64,000 nt of DNA from Chitinophaga oryzae (lineage in GTDB: Bacteria; Bacteroidota; Bacteroidia; Chitinophagales; Chitinophagaceae). Below, piece by piece: positions 33,051 through 42,121 of this stretch. How positions within the stretch are numbered: the stretch's first letter is position 1; each line of letters begins with the position of its first letter. The notes below the pieces were generated by a model. It ran no database searches and was not told the DNA's origin. It was given only the letters and a program-made list of their open reading frames with translations. Position numbers and translations under genes: made by a program. The stretch lies in NCBI RefSeq assembly GCF_012516375.2, contig NZ_CP051204.2, positions 3,038,001 to 3,102,000 of the forward strand. The letters run 5' to 3'.

Positions 33051-33632
33051 TCAGCAAAAAAGCGAGAAATGGGCCATTTTATGCCGGAGCGTACGAATGG
33101 CGTTGCTGATTTGTTTCTTGACGGTTTCCTGCGACAATTGCAGCTGATGGGCTATTTCTTTATGGGTAAGCGCCGATTTCCGGCTTAACTCAAATACTTC
33201 CCGCATTTTGGCGGGCAAGGCGTTTATTTCCCGCTCCATGCGGACCGTAATTTCTTTTTCTGTGATGTACTGCAGGGAATTGTTATCAGCAGCGGAGAGG
33301 GACTGTTTCAGGGAAGACAGGTGGTGACGGTAGGTGCGTTTGGAGGCCAGCATATTCAGTACCCTGTTCCGTGTAGCTACGTATAAATAGGCTGCCAGGG
33401 AGCCGGAGAGCTCAATGCTTCTGCCTTTGGTCCACAGGGTGGTAAATACTTCCTGCACAATATCCTGTGCATCTTCTTCGTGTATTAATATACGGTATGC
33501 CTGGAGATAGAGCACTCCCCAGAACCGCTTATATAGTTCTTCAAACGCAGCGGCGCTGCCCTGACGGAACTGCTCCAACAAGGCTTCGTCACTCAGGTTA
33601 TCGAGCTGGTTGGTATAAGTGGATGGATGCAT
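33051..33632 (-). CDS. ECF RNA polymerase sigma factor (FecI-like, Bacteroidota type)
   Basis: A 193-residue sigma-70 family protein with only regions 2 and 4. Region 2 (about 25-95) contains 'LYKRFWGVLYLQAYRILIHEEDAQDIVQEVFTTLW'. Region 4 (about 130-190) contains 'LPAKMREVFELSRKSALTHKEIAHQLQLSQETVKKQISNAIRTLR', a helix-turn-helix for -35 recognition. It should direct transcription of the susC-susD-GDPD genes when the FecR partner releases it. A -7 element lies 40 bases upstream, so its own basal expression is likely from the housekeeping sigma. Confidence 0.94.
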   Translation of the reverse strand: MHPSTYTNQLDNLSDEALLEQFRQGSAAAFEELYKRFWGVLYLQAYRILIHEEDAQDIVQEVFTTLWTKGRSIELSGSLAAYLYVATRNRVLNMLASKRTYRHHLSSLKQSLSAADNNSLQYITEKEITVRMEREINALPAKMREVFELSRKSALTHKEIAHQLQLSQETVKKQISNAIRTLRHKMAHFSLFC

Positions 33633-33672
33633 ACAGGCCTTTTTAGGCAGACTGGCAGTCTGGTGTACCGGT

Positions 33673-33680
33673 CAAAGGTA
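33673..33680 (-). promoter_or_regulatory. -7 promoter element of the ECF sigma gene
   Basis: TACCTTTG on the minus strand, exact to TAnnTTTG and identical to the prfC element. It lies 40 bases before the sigma ATG. No -33 TTTG is evident at the right distance. Confidence 0.5.
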
Positions 33681-33952
33681 ATGCGGCCTGCAGACATTGT
33701 ATATTAAATAATTGTAAGCAGCAGGCTATTTTTCGGGTTTTAAGGGGAAAGCTGCCGATGCACGCAGAAGCCCGGATGCAGATTCTTCCTTCTGGCAAAA
33801 GCTTTGTAAATTCGCTGGTCCGGAAAGGATAGTAGTATGGTTTGTCAAGGGTGTATTGCTCATCCGGGAATGGCAAATGTAAACACTGTTTTTTCTGCTA
33901 TAGCAAAAACAACGTACCCTATATCGCTAACTAAAAGTCTAATCTGCAGGAC
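33681..33952. other. Divergent intergenic region before the antiporter
   Basis: This should contain the promoter of the rightward Na+/H+ antiporter, but no exact -7 element is visible. A 10-base perfect palindrome TGCTATAGCA sits at 33896-33905, 48 bases before the antiporter ATG. A 77-codon leftward frame at 33643-33876 has no recognisable features and is not called. Confidence 0.4.
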
Positions 33953-35188
33953 ATGGAATTGTTTATCCTTTTTTCGGTGCTCATCACGCTGGCAGCTTTC
34001 TTCTCTTACATAAACGTTAAGTTTATCAAACTTCCTTCGGGCATCAGCCTGATGCTGATGGGCACGATGGCGTCGCTGGGAGTAATTGTCACCGGACATT
34101 TTTCTTCAGGTTTCAGCACAATTGTAAAAGATAAACTGGCATTGATCGACTTCTCTGAATTCCTGCTGGGGATTTTGTTGAGTTTTCTTTTATTCGCCGG
34201 ATCGCTTCATGTTAACGTAGCTGACTTGCGAAAGTCAGCCAGGAGTATTACTGTCTTTGCAGTAGTAGGTACACTGGTTTCCACCATGCTGGTGGGCGCC
34301 GCGCTCTACGGGTTAATGCTGTTATTTCAGCAGCCCGTACCCATGATATACTGTCTGCTCTTTGGTGCACTGATCTCACCTACAGATCCGATAGCCGTTA
34401 TGGGGATATTAACCAAGGCCAATCTGTCCAAAACGATTGAAACAAATATTGTCGGAGAGTCCCTTTTTAATGATGGCATAGGTGTGGTGATATTTGCTAC
34501 TTTGCTGCAGATAGCGGCAGTAGGTGTGGAAAATTTTGGTGCCGGCGATATTGGGTTGCTCTTTTTGGAGGAGGCAGTAGGTGGCATCCTTGCGGGGCTG
34601 GTTATCGGTTTTGCCGGATATAAACTGATGAAATCCATTGATCATTTTCAGACAGAAATCCTTATTTCTATAGCGATGGTGATGGGAGGCTACAGCTTTT
34701 GTCACTATATCCATGTTTCGGGGCCGCTGGCCATGGTAGTAGCCGGCATTATGACCGGAAACAGGGGGAAGGCGCTTGCCATGAGTGATGTTACGCGGGA
34801 TTATTTAGGTAAATTCTGGGAGGTGACGGATGAAATCCTGAATGCGATTTTATTCATGTTGATCGGCCTGGAGATAGTGGTGGTGACTTTTGAAACGCAA
34901 TACCTGGTCATCGGAATACTGGCTACCATATTATTAATCCTGGCCCGGTTTATCTCGCTTTATATCCCTGCTGTTGCGTTCAGGTTTAAAAAACAGCTTG
35001 GCACAAAAACATTGGCCATAATGACCTGGGGAGGCCTGAGAGGGGGCATTTCCATTGCCCTGGCGCTCTCGCTGCCGGCAAACCAGTATAAGGGTGTTAT
35101 TGTTCCGGTTACGTTTATCGTTGTCCTGTTTTCTATTCTTGTTCAGGGATTCACCATCGGTAAGTTGATCAAACGGCTAAACAGATAG
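33953..35188 (+). CDS. Na+/H+ antiporter, CPA1 (NhaP-like)
   Basis: A 411-residue inner-membrane protein with about 12 hydrophobic segments. 'LLFGALISPTDPIAVMGIL' (about 140-158) and 'GESLFNDGIGVVIFATLL' (about 172-190) are the CPA1 signatures. The ND pair in LFNDG is the ion-binding site of electroneutral Na+/H+ exchangers, and 'MTWGGLRGGISIALALSLP' near the C-terminus is the third hallmark. It keeps cytoplasmic pH and sodium in balance. It lacks the long cytoplasmic tail of some CPA1 proteins. It stands alone as a transcription unit. Confidence 0.93.
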   Translation: MELFILFSVLITLAAFFSYINVKFIKLPSGISLMLMGTMASLGVIVTGHFSSGFSTIVKDKLALIDFSEFLLGILLSFLLFAGSLHVNVADLRKSARSITVFAVVGTLVSTMLVGAALYGLMLLFQQPVPMIYCLLFGALISPTDPIAVMGILTKANLSKTIETNIVGESLFNDGIGVVIFATLLQIAAVGVENFGAGDIGLLFLEEAVGGILAGLVIGFAGYKLMKSIDHFQTEILISIAMVMGGYSFCHYIHVSGPLAMVVAGIMTGNRGKALAMSDVTRDYLGKFWEVTDEILNAILFMLIGLEIVVVTFETQYLVIGILATILLILARFISLYIPAVAFRFKKQLGTKTLAIMTWGGLRGGISIALALSLPANQYKGVIVPVTFIVVLFSILVQGFTIGKLIKRLNR

Positions 35189-35290
35189 CATCCGGATAAT
35201 CTGGGAGGAGATTAGGAAGATTATCCCTGGAAGAGAAAAGTAACCGATATCAGTTCCGGTTTTAAAATATTTGCAGGGGAATGTGATTTT

Positions 35291-35707
35291 TTACAATAAT
35301 CCTTTTTGTCTCATCACCACTTCCTGGTCTTCATGAGAGATGTACATAATAATCTTCGGCCCACCGGTTAAATAAAGAAAATAGGAAATATCGAAGGTAA
35401 TCAGTTCATCGCCCGTCTTTTCAAACTTCGCTCCCCAGGTCACCGTCGCCTGCGTATAGCCGGTGCTGATAGGCATTTCTTTTATGTTCACGACCTGCAG
35501 GTGCCGCATCCCTGTTTGCCGGTTGAACTGCTCCACCTGTTCCAGCCAACGGATAAAGCTGTCGTCGTTTTTAAACGCGCCATTGCCCTGGGGCGCGGCG
35601 GCAATAAAGCTCTCCGCATAAAAACCGGCAATGCTGTTAAGGTCATTGTTGTTGTTCGCGGCAGCATATCTTTCAAAGAATGCTTTCAGGTTTTTACTGT
35701 CTTCCAT
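35291..35707 (-). CDS. SnoaL/NTF2-like protein
   Basis: A 138-residue soluble protein with no signal peptide. The opening 'LKAFFERYAAANNNNDLNSIAGFYAESFIAAAPQGNGAFKNDDSF' is typical of the SnoaL/DUF4440 group of cone-shaped NTF2 folds. The rest consists of long beta strands ('TQATVTWGAKFEKTGDELITFDISYFLYL'). Members range from isomerases and hydrolases to ligand-binding proteins, and this one has no diagnostic catalytic set that I can see. It lies 87 bases upstream of... in transcription order after the next leftward gene, with a gap of 86 bases, so co-transcription is possible but not certain. Confidence 0.72.
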   Translation of the reverse strand: MEDSKNLKAFFERYAAANNNNDLNSIAGFYAESFIAAAPQGNGAFKNDDSFIRWLEQVEQFNRQTGMRHLQVVNIKEMPISTGYTQATVTWGAKFEKTGDELITFDISYFLYLTGGPKIIMYISHEDQEVVMRQKGLL

Positions 35708-35793
35708 GGCTGAAAATTTGGGTGAATACTACCAACAGGCTCCATTACGCGGCACAAAAACCGTGTCATTTCCGGTGTAAAAGTGGAGGCTGC

Positions 35794-36654
35794 TTATTGT
35801 TTCCTGCCCGGAGGAAGGGTTACCGGAGGGAAAGCGTTTTCATCCGGACAAGCGATGCTGATCACAGGCTCGTCCACAACGGCAATGGATTGACGGCTTT
35901 TCTGAGGTGTTATTTTTTCGACGGGGCCGTTTTTAACGTATCGTTCCTTTCGGAAGGCTTTAATCCTGTCCTGGTTTAACTGTTCGTATCGTGTGACCAG
36001 CAGTTGCGGAAGCGATGACGGTGCGTTGGGTTGCTTTTGCAGCTCAATGTTGCCCAGCAGGTAGCGTCCGTCTTTGTATTCAATGCTCACATTCCGTTGC
36101 CCCCGGGGGAAGGCGTTGTTGTTTACCAGGAGATAAATTTCATCGTATTTTTCGGGGATTTGATAGCTATATACATAAGCGGAGGTGTCTTTTCCGCCGG
36201 GAGGCAGTTTTATCGCGACAGTGATGTCGTTACATTCCTGCCGGTTTACCCTCACGTATTCGTATAGGCTGTAGCTGCATTTGGGCTCTTCCCGGTACAC
36301 CCGCCGGAAGGACGTTCCCGGACCGCCGGGGCCTATCCGTACAAAGGCATCTTTATCGGCAAAACCGCTGAAGCATATTTGTCCGCCGTGGCTGTTTCCG
36401 GCGGATGCGTACAGGTCGACCAGGTCCGGCTGCCCAAACTCAAAGCTGACCTTATTTTTATTGACCGGCTTCCATTGGCCGTCGACATACATGTTCCCGA
36501 TGAAAACATAGAACCGTCCCGCTTCATCCAGGATAAAATGCGCCTTTTCTTTAGAGCCGTCCACGGACTCGGCGGTGTAGTATCCTGTGAACTGGGCGGA
36601 AGCGGAAGCGCTGATCAACAACAGCATTGCTGCCACAATTTGTTTGGGTGTCAT
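35794..36654 (-). CDS. Secreted protein of unknown function
   Basis: A 286-residue protein with a signal peptide (TPKQIVAAMLLLISASASAQ). The first part, about 21-110, alternates short beta strands ('GYYTAESVDGSKEKAHFILDEAGRFYVFIGNMYVDGQWKPV') like a small lipocalin-type sandwich. The middle holds a cysteine (KCSYSLYEYVRVNRQEC) and the last 60 residues are basic and proline-rich with low complexity (KITPQKSRQ..., LPPGRKQ). I recognise no family. It is the first of two leftward genes between an antiporter and a GH97 gene, with nothing to suggest its role. Confidence 0.6.
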   Translation of the reverse strand: MTPKQIVAAMLLLISASASAQFTGYYTAESVDGSKEKAHFILDEAGRFYVFIGNMYVDGQWKPVNKNKVSFEFGQPDLVDLYASAGNSHGGQICFSGFADKDAFVRIGPGGPGTSFRRVYREEPKCSYSLYEYVRVNRQECNDITVAIKLPPGGKDTSAYVYSYQIPEKYDEIYLLVNNNAFPRGQRNVSIEYKDGRYLLGNIELQKQPNAPSSLPQLLVTRYEQLNQDRIKAFRKERYVKNGPVEKITPQKSRQSIAVVDEPVISIACPDENAFPPVTLPPGRKQ

Positions 36655-36818
36655 ATCGTCGCTGCGAAATTTATGTTGCTAAAGATAATGAAATAACATC
36701 ATCGCGGATCTTCCTGCTTCTAAACCAGTAGGTTATAATTAATAATAGTCAAATTGACATTTATTATTTATCTTTAGCGGTACCACGTTTATGAACCGTT
36801 TTAAAGCATCGTTTTATT

Positions 36819-38747
36819 ATGAATTGGATAAAAATCGTCCCCGTTATCTTTACCTTCTCCGTTACACAAGCCTTTTCGCAGTCGAAAGCCGTGCAGATCT
36901 CCAGTCCGGACCAGCAAATACAGGTGTCCGTATGGAGCGGCGCGGAAGGGGATATCCGCTACCTGGTGAAGCATCGCAACACCATTGTCATAGACACTTC
37001 CTCTCTCGGTCTGACGCTGGCGGATGCAGACTGGACGCGGCAGCTCAACCTGGTGTCCGTCTCTGCTGCCCGCCCGGTCAATGACAGCTACCGGCTGGCC
37101 TTTGGTAAAAAATCCATGGTCAGCTACAAAGCCTATCAAAGGGAGTTGCATTATGTCAATAAGCAGCATGCGCCGTTGGCTGTCGTGTTCAGGGTGTCCA
37201 ACGATGCGGTGGCATTCAGGTATCTGCTGACCGGTAAACCGGCAGGCATCCGGCAGGTAGTAAAAGAAAACACCGGTTTTAGTTTCCCGGAAGGTACGTC
37301 CACCTGGCTGCAGCCCATGCAGGTGGCGAGATCAGGATGGGAAAGCGTTAACCCTGCTTATGAAGAGCATTATCGCCCCGATGTTCCTGTTGAAAAGGTG
37401 GGAGAGAACAAAACCGGCTGGGTATACCCGGCACTGTTCAAAGTGGGCGACAGCTGGGCGCTGCTGACAGAATCGGGGCTGGACAGCAACTACTGCGCTA
37501 CGCGATTAATATCGGAAGCTACCCCCGGGCATTTTACCGTTGGGTTTTCCGACCCCCGGGAGACAATTCCCGGTAAAGACTACCTGCCACATGGCACCTT
37601 GCCCTTTTCCTCGCCCTGGCGGGTGGTGACGATCGGTTCGCTGGAAACCATCATCACTTCCACCGCCGGCACAGACCTGGCAAAACCCGCTGTTCTTACC
37701 AATACGTCCTTTGTCAAACCCGGCAAGGCTTCCTGGAGCTGGATCAGTTCCAAGGATGATTTTATCACCTATGATGAACAGGTGCGGTACATCGATCTGG
37801 CGGCGGATATGCATTGGCAATACTGCCTGATAGATGTGGACTGGGACCGGAAAATCGGTTACGCCGGCATAAAAAAGCTGGCTGATTACGCAAAAAGCAA
37901 AAATGTGGCTTTATGGCTCTGGTACAACTCCGCAGGCGATTGGAACACGGTAAAGTATACGCCTAAAAACCTGTTGCTGACGCACGAAAGCCGCATGAAA
38001 GAATTTGCCCGCATCAGCGAAATGGGCATTAAAGGCGTGAAGATCGATTTTTTTGCGGGCGACGGGCAGTCAGTGATAAAATACTATATCGATATATTGA
38101 ATGATGCCGCGGCCAACGGGCTAATGGTCAATTTCCACGGCGCCACGCTGCCGAGAGGCTGGGCGCGTACCTATCCGAACCTGCTGACTGCCGAGGCGGT
38201 GAGAGGCTTTGAAAACGTGACCTTCGGTCAGAACGACGCAGACAGGGAAGCAGAGATCTGCACCATGCTGCCGTTCACCAGGAATGCTTTTGATCCGATG
38301 GATTATACGCCTGTCAACCTTTATAAAGTGCACTCCAACACCCAACGCAAAACCACCAATGCGTTTCAGCTGGCATTGTCTGTTTTGTTTCTTTCCGGCG
38401 TACAACATTATGCAGAATCCCCGGAAGGCATGTCAAAAACTGACGAAGCCGTTAAATCGGTGCTAAGAGCGCTACCCGATGCCTGGGACGAGGTGAAGTT
38501 CCTCGGCGGCTATCCCGGCAGGTACGTGGTCGTGGCCAGGAGAGCGGGCACCAGGTGGTATGTCGCAGGCATCAATTCACAGCCGCAGGCACAAAAGGTA
38601 TTGATTGATCCCACTGTGTTGGGTAAAACAAAAGGCCGGCTGATCACAGAAGGAAAAGACGCATTCTCTTTCAATATTGAAGAAGTCAGCCAGGCAAAAT
38701 CGGTGGAAATCAAAGCCTCCGGCGGGTTGCTGATGGTATTGGAGTAA
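36819..38747 (+). CDS. GH97 family glycoside hydrolase, retaining type
   Basis: A 642-residue exported enzyme with a signal peptide (NWIKIVPVIFTFSVTQAFS). The N-terminal beta-sandwich carries the GH97 opening ('VQISSPDQQIQVSVWSGAEGDIRYLVKH'), the barrel follows from about residue 275, and a C-terminal beta domain closes it. The family splits into inverting alpha-glucosidases (SusB, glutamate base) and retaining alpha-galactosidases (Asp nucleophile). Here KIDFF places D410 at the nucleophile and E465 in AEAVRGFE at the acid/base position, 55 apart as I recall for the retaining enzyme BtGal97b (D415/E470). Alpha-galactosidase is therefore more likely than alpha-glucosidase. The gene starts a rightward series but is 191 bases from the next one. 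Confidence 0.9.
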   Translation: MNWIKIVPVIFTFSVTQAFSQSKAVQISSPDQQIQVSVWSGAEGDIRYLVKHRNTIVIDTSSLGLTLADADWTRQLNLVSVSAARPVNDSYRLAFGKKSMVSYKAYQRELHYVNKQHAPLAVVFRVSNDAVAFRYLLTGKPAGIRQVVKENTGFSFPEGTSTWLQPMQVARSGWESVNPAYEEHYRPDVPVEKVGENKTGWVYPALFKVGDSWALLTESGLDSNYCATRLISEATPGHFTVGFSDPRETIPGKDYLPHGTLPFSSPWRVVTIGSLETIITSTAGTDLAKPAVLTNTSFVKPGKASWSWISSKDDFITYDEQVRYIDLAADMHWQYCLIDVDWDRKIGYAGIKKLADYAKSKNVALWLWYNSAGDWNTVKYTPKNLLLTHESRMKEFARISEMGIKGVKIDFFAGDGQSVIKYYIDILNDAAANGLMVNFHGATLPRGWARTYPNLLTAEAVRGFENVTFGQNDADREAEICTMLPFTRNAFDPMDYTPVNLYKVHSNTQRKTTNAFQLALSVLFLSGVQHYAESPEGMSKTDEAVKSVLRALPDAWDEVKFLGGYPGRYVVVARRAGTRWYVAGINSQPQAQKVLIDPTVLGKTKGRLITEGKDAFSFNIEEVSQAKSVEIKASGGLLMVLE

Positions 38748-38938
38748 ATGATCTTTAGTAATTGTTAATTTGACATTAATTTGTGCCGTTTTTGTACCAG
38801 CCTGTAGGAAGATATTGGCCGGAACAGGTTAAAATAAGGTAACAATTAACTACAATCGGGTAACCAGGCTGAAAATGATTAGGATATTTTTGAAGGAGAG
38901 GTACCATTTCTAACCGGGTTGCCCGATAAAAATAATCT

Positions 38939-41900
38939 ATGTCAGATCAACCAAAATCCTTCCGGCGTTCATTCGGTCTGCTCGACGCCACCATGGTAGT
39001 AGCCGGCTCAATGATCGGCTCGGGAATATTTATTGTCAGTGCGGACATTACCCGCAACACCGGCTCTGCGGGCTGGCTGGTCCTCATCTGGACCATTACC
39101 GGCCTGCTAACCCTTACCGCCGCCCTGAGTTACGGGGAGCTGAGCGGCATGTTCCCGAAAGCGGGCGGACAGTATGTGTACCTGAAAGAAGCTTTTGGTC
39201 CGCTGCCGGCGTTTTTGTTCGGATGGAGTTTTCTCACCATCATACAAGCCGGCTCCATCGCCGCCGTCGGTGTGGCTTTTGCGAAGTTCTCCGCTTATCT
39301 TTTCCCAGCTTTAAGCGAGAAGAATGTGGTCGCCCATCTGGGGTTTATCACCATTTCTTCCGCACAGCTCACCGCCATCCTGTTAATAGTGTTCCTGACG
39401 TTTATTAACACAAGGGGTGTCAAAGAAGGGAAAGTCATCCAGACGGTTTTTACGCTTACCAAAATAGCGGCGTTGATCGGGCTGATCGTTGTGGGGCTGA
39501 TGACTGCCAGCCAGCATACCTGGAACGCCAACTGGCAAAGCGGGTTTTCGCTGGGAAAACTGGAGGCCGGTCATTCACAGCTGCTGCCATATGCCGGGTT
39601 CACCGTCATGGGAGCTATCGCCGGCAGTATGGTGGGCAGCCTGTTCAGCAGCGATTCCTGGAACAACGTCACCTTTATCGCCGGTGAAATCAAAAGACCG
39701 GAGCGTAACATCGGCCTGAGCCTCTTCCTGGGCACGCTGATGGTGACAGCCATTTATGTGCTTACCAACCTGATGTACCTCGGCGTTATGCCGCTGCAGG
39801 AAATTGCTTTCGCTGAAAACGACCGTGTAGGGGTGGCGGCCTCCCGGTATATCTTCGGCGCAAAGGGTACGGTGATCATCGCCGTGCTGCTGATGGTATC
39901 TACTTTTGGCTGTAACAACGGCCTGATTTTATCCGGCGCCAGGGTATGCTATTGCATGGCAAAAGATGGCCTGTTTTTCAGCCAGCTGGGATCGCTCAAT
40001 AAAAACGCCGTTCCGGGGAAAGCCTTATGGCTGCAATGCATATGGGCGTCCATGCTTTGCCTTAGCGGCCGTTATGGACAGCTGCTCGAGTATGTCATCT
40101 TTGTAGTACTGTTGTTTTATATCCTCACGATCGCGGGTATTTTCCGGTTACGCCGCAAACGGCCCGACATTCCCCGCCCTTACAAAGCTTTTGGTTATCC
40201 CTGGCTGCCGCTGTTGTACATCATCAGCGCCGCTGTTATTTGCTTCGCTTTACTGGTGTACAAACCTTTGTATACCTGGCCCGGGCTGGGGATCGTGCTG
40301 CTGGGGATCCCGGTGTATGCCTGGTACCGGAAGGCGCGTCTGCAACAGGTATCTGCTCCGGGTAGCGGTCAACTGGTAAAAATTTTAGTCATGATAACGG
40401 TTTCCGGCGGTATTTCCGCTCACGCCACGGCACAACAAACAACAACAAATGCGCTGTACGAACAAACCAGCGAAATCAATAACCTGATGGTGCCGTACTA
40501 TGCGGACAAGGGAAATCTCGAAAGATATTACTTTATTGAAAACTCCCCTGAGCGCCGGGAACGCTTAAAGCAGCTGTATACCGGCTACCTGCGGCAATTG
40601 CAGGAAGTGAACTTTGATGCGCTGCCTCCTGGTTCGCGGGTAGACTATATCCTGTTCCGCCGTGAACTGCAGGAACAACTGCGCCTGCTGGAAACAGAAA
40701 CACAGCAGTGCCGTCAGCTGGATGCATGGTTTCCCTTTGCCGGTGATATTTACACCATTGAAAAGGCAAGAAGGAGAGGCGGAAGACCGGATGCTGCCGC
40801 AGTAGCGGCTGCGTATCACAGGGCGGCCCTCCTCATCCGGGAGAAAGAAAAGCAGCTGGAAGGAAACCATTCGCCGGACATTCACCTGCTGCGCAGGGCC
40901 GCCGGTACCACCCGGGGATTGCAGGCCGCGCTGGAAAGCGTACATACTTTTTACAACGGCTATGATCCGCAATATTCCTGGTGGGCGCCCGGCCCTTACC
41001 GGGAACTGGATACCGCGCTGAAAAGTTATGCCTCCCTGTGGGCAAAAAAAATCAGCACCGCGCCGGGCGGAAAAGATGATGGCAGCGGTATCACCGGTCA
41101 CCCTATCGGCCGTGAAGAGCTGGTGCGGCAGCTGCAGTATGAGATGGTCCCTTATTCGCCGGAAGAACTGATAGACATCGCCAACAAAGAATTCGCGTAT
41201 TGTGATGCTGAAATGCTGAAAGCGGCGGCAGATATGGGCCTGGGGAAAGACTGGAAACAGGCGCTGGAGAAAATCAAAAACAGTTATGTGCCTGCCGGCG
41301 GGCAGCCGGAGGCCATCATGAAATTATATCATGAATCCGTTAATTTCCTGAAAGAACACGATCTGCTGACGATCCCGCCCATGGCGGAAGAAACGTGGCG
41401 GATGATCATGATGACGCCGGAGCGGCAGCTGGTAAACCCGTTCTTTACCGGCGGCGAGGAGCTGAGCATTTCTTATCCAACAGACAGTATGAGCGAAGCT
41501 GACAAGCTGATGAGCATGCGCGGTAATAACCCGCACCTGTCACGCGCCACCGTGCACCATGAGCTCATCGCCGGCCATGGCCTGCAACAGTTTATGACCA
41601 GCCGGTATAAAACATACCGCCATTTTGAAACGCCTTTCTGGATAGAAGGCTGGGCGCTGTACTGGGAGATGCTGCTGTGGGACATGAAGTTCGCCCGGTC
41701 GCCGGAAGACCGCGTGGGTATGTTGTTCTGGCGCATGCATCGTTGCGCGCGCATTATCTTCTCCCTGAATTATCACCTGGGCAAATGGACACCACAGCAA
41801 TGCGTGGACTTCCTGGTCAACAGGGTAGGACACGAGCGGGCCAATGCGGAAGGAGAGGTGCGCCGCTCTTTCGCCGGCGATTACAGCCCGTTGTACCAGG

Positions 41901-42097
41901 TGGCCTACATGATCGGCGGCCTTCAGTTTATGGCATTGAAACAGGAGCTGGTGGACAGCGGGAAGATGAGTTACCGCCAGTTCCATGACGCGGTCCTGAA
42001 AGAAAATATGTTACCGGTGGAACTGATCCGTGCGTTGCTGACCGGTAAAACGATAGAAAAAGATTTTAAAACAAGCTGGCGCTTTTACCGGCGCTGA
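38939..42097 (+). CDS. APC amino-acid permease fused to DUF885 peptidase-like domain
   Basis: A 1052-residue protein with two normally separate parts. Residues about 1-470 are a complete APC-superfamily permease with some 12 membrane segments, starting 'LLDATMVVAGSMIGSGIFIVSADI' (the APC substrate-binding loop) and ending near 'YAWYRKARLQQ'. Residues about 500-1052 are a complete DUF885 domain with the motif HHELIAGH (H873 to H880, cf. HELIPGH) and E903 in FWIEGWALYWE, expected to bind zinc. The linker 'LVKILVMITVSGGISAHATAQQ' looks like the former signal peptide of the second protein, now internal. No stop or frameshift separates them. A start at M485 (40391) is in frame, but without basic residues it makes a poor signal. 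The fused form would place the enzyme outside, next to the transporter. The double GH127-like gene follows 24 bases later. Confidence 0.85.
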   Translation: MSDQPKSFRRSFGLLDATMVVAGSMIGSGIFIVSADITRNTGSAGWLVLIWTITGLLTLTAALSYGELSGMFPKAGGQYVYLKEAFGPLPAFLFGWSFLTIIQAGSIAAVGVAFAKFSAYLFPALSEKNVVAHLGFITISSAQLTAILLIVFLTFINTRGVKEGKVIQTVFTLTKIAALIGLIVVGLMTASQHTWNANWQSGFSLGKLEAGHSQLLPYAGFTVMGAIAGSMVGSLFSSDSWNNVTFIAGEIKRPERNIGLSLFLGTLMVTAIYVLTNLMYLGVMPLQEIAFAENDRVGVAASRYIFGAKGTVIIAVLLMVSTFGCNNGLILSGARVCYCMAKDGLFFSQLGSLNKNAVPGKALWLQCIWASMLCLSGRYGQLLEYVIFVVLLFYILTIAGIFRLRRKRPDIPRPYKAFGYPWLPLLYIISAAVICFALLVYKPLYTWPGLGIVLLGIPVYAWYRKARLQQVSAPGSGQLVKILVMITVSGGISAHATAQQTTTNALYEQTSEINNLMVPYYADKGNLERYYFIENSPERRERLKQLYTGYLRQLQEVNFDALPPGSRVDYILFRRELQEQLRLLETETQQCRQLDAWFPFAGDIYTIEKARRRGGRPDAAAVAAAYHRAALLIREKEKQLEGNHSPDIHLLRRAAGTTRGLQAALESVHTFYNGYDPQYSWWAPGPYRELDTALKSYASLWAKKISTAPGGKDDGSGITGHPIGREELVRQLQYEMVPYSPEELIDIANKEFAYCDAEMLKAAADMGLGKDWKQALEKIKNSYVPAGGQPEAIMKLYHESVNFLKEHDLLTIPPMAEETWRMIMMTPERQLVNPFFTGGEELSISYPTDSMSEADKLMSMRGNNPHLSRATVHHELIAGHGLQQFMTSRYKTYRHFETPFWIEGWALYWEMLLWDMKFARSPEDRVGMLFWRMHRCARIIFSLNYHLGKWTPQQCVDFLVNRVGHERANAEGEVRRSFAGDYSPLYQVAYMIGGLQFMALKQELVDSGKMSYRQFHDAVLKENMLPVELIRALLTGKTIEKDFKTSWRFYRR

Positions 42098-42121
42098 CCT
42101 GGTTTATTAACCGTAGTTATT

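Noticed and set aside
33643..33876. 77-codon leftward frame upstream of the ECF sigma gene
   Set aside because: Overlaps the sigma gene's promoter element and matches nothing recognisable.
36791..37084. 97-codon frame overlapping the start of the GH97 gene
   Set aside because: Out of frame with the GH97 signal peptide and without family features.
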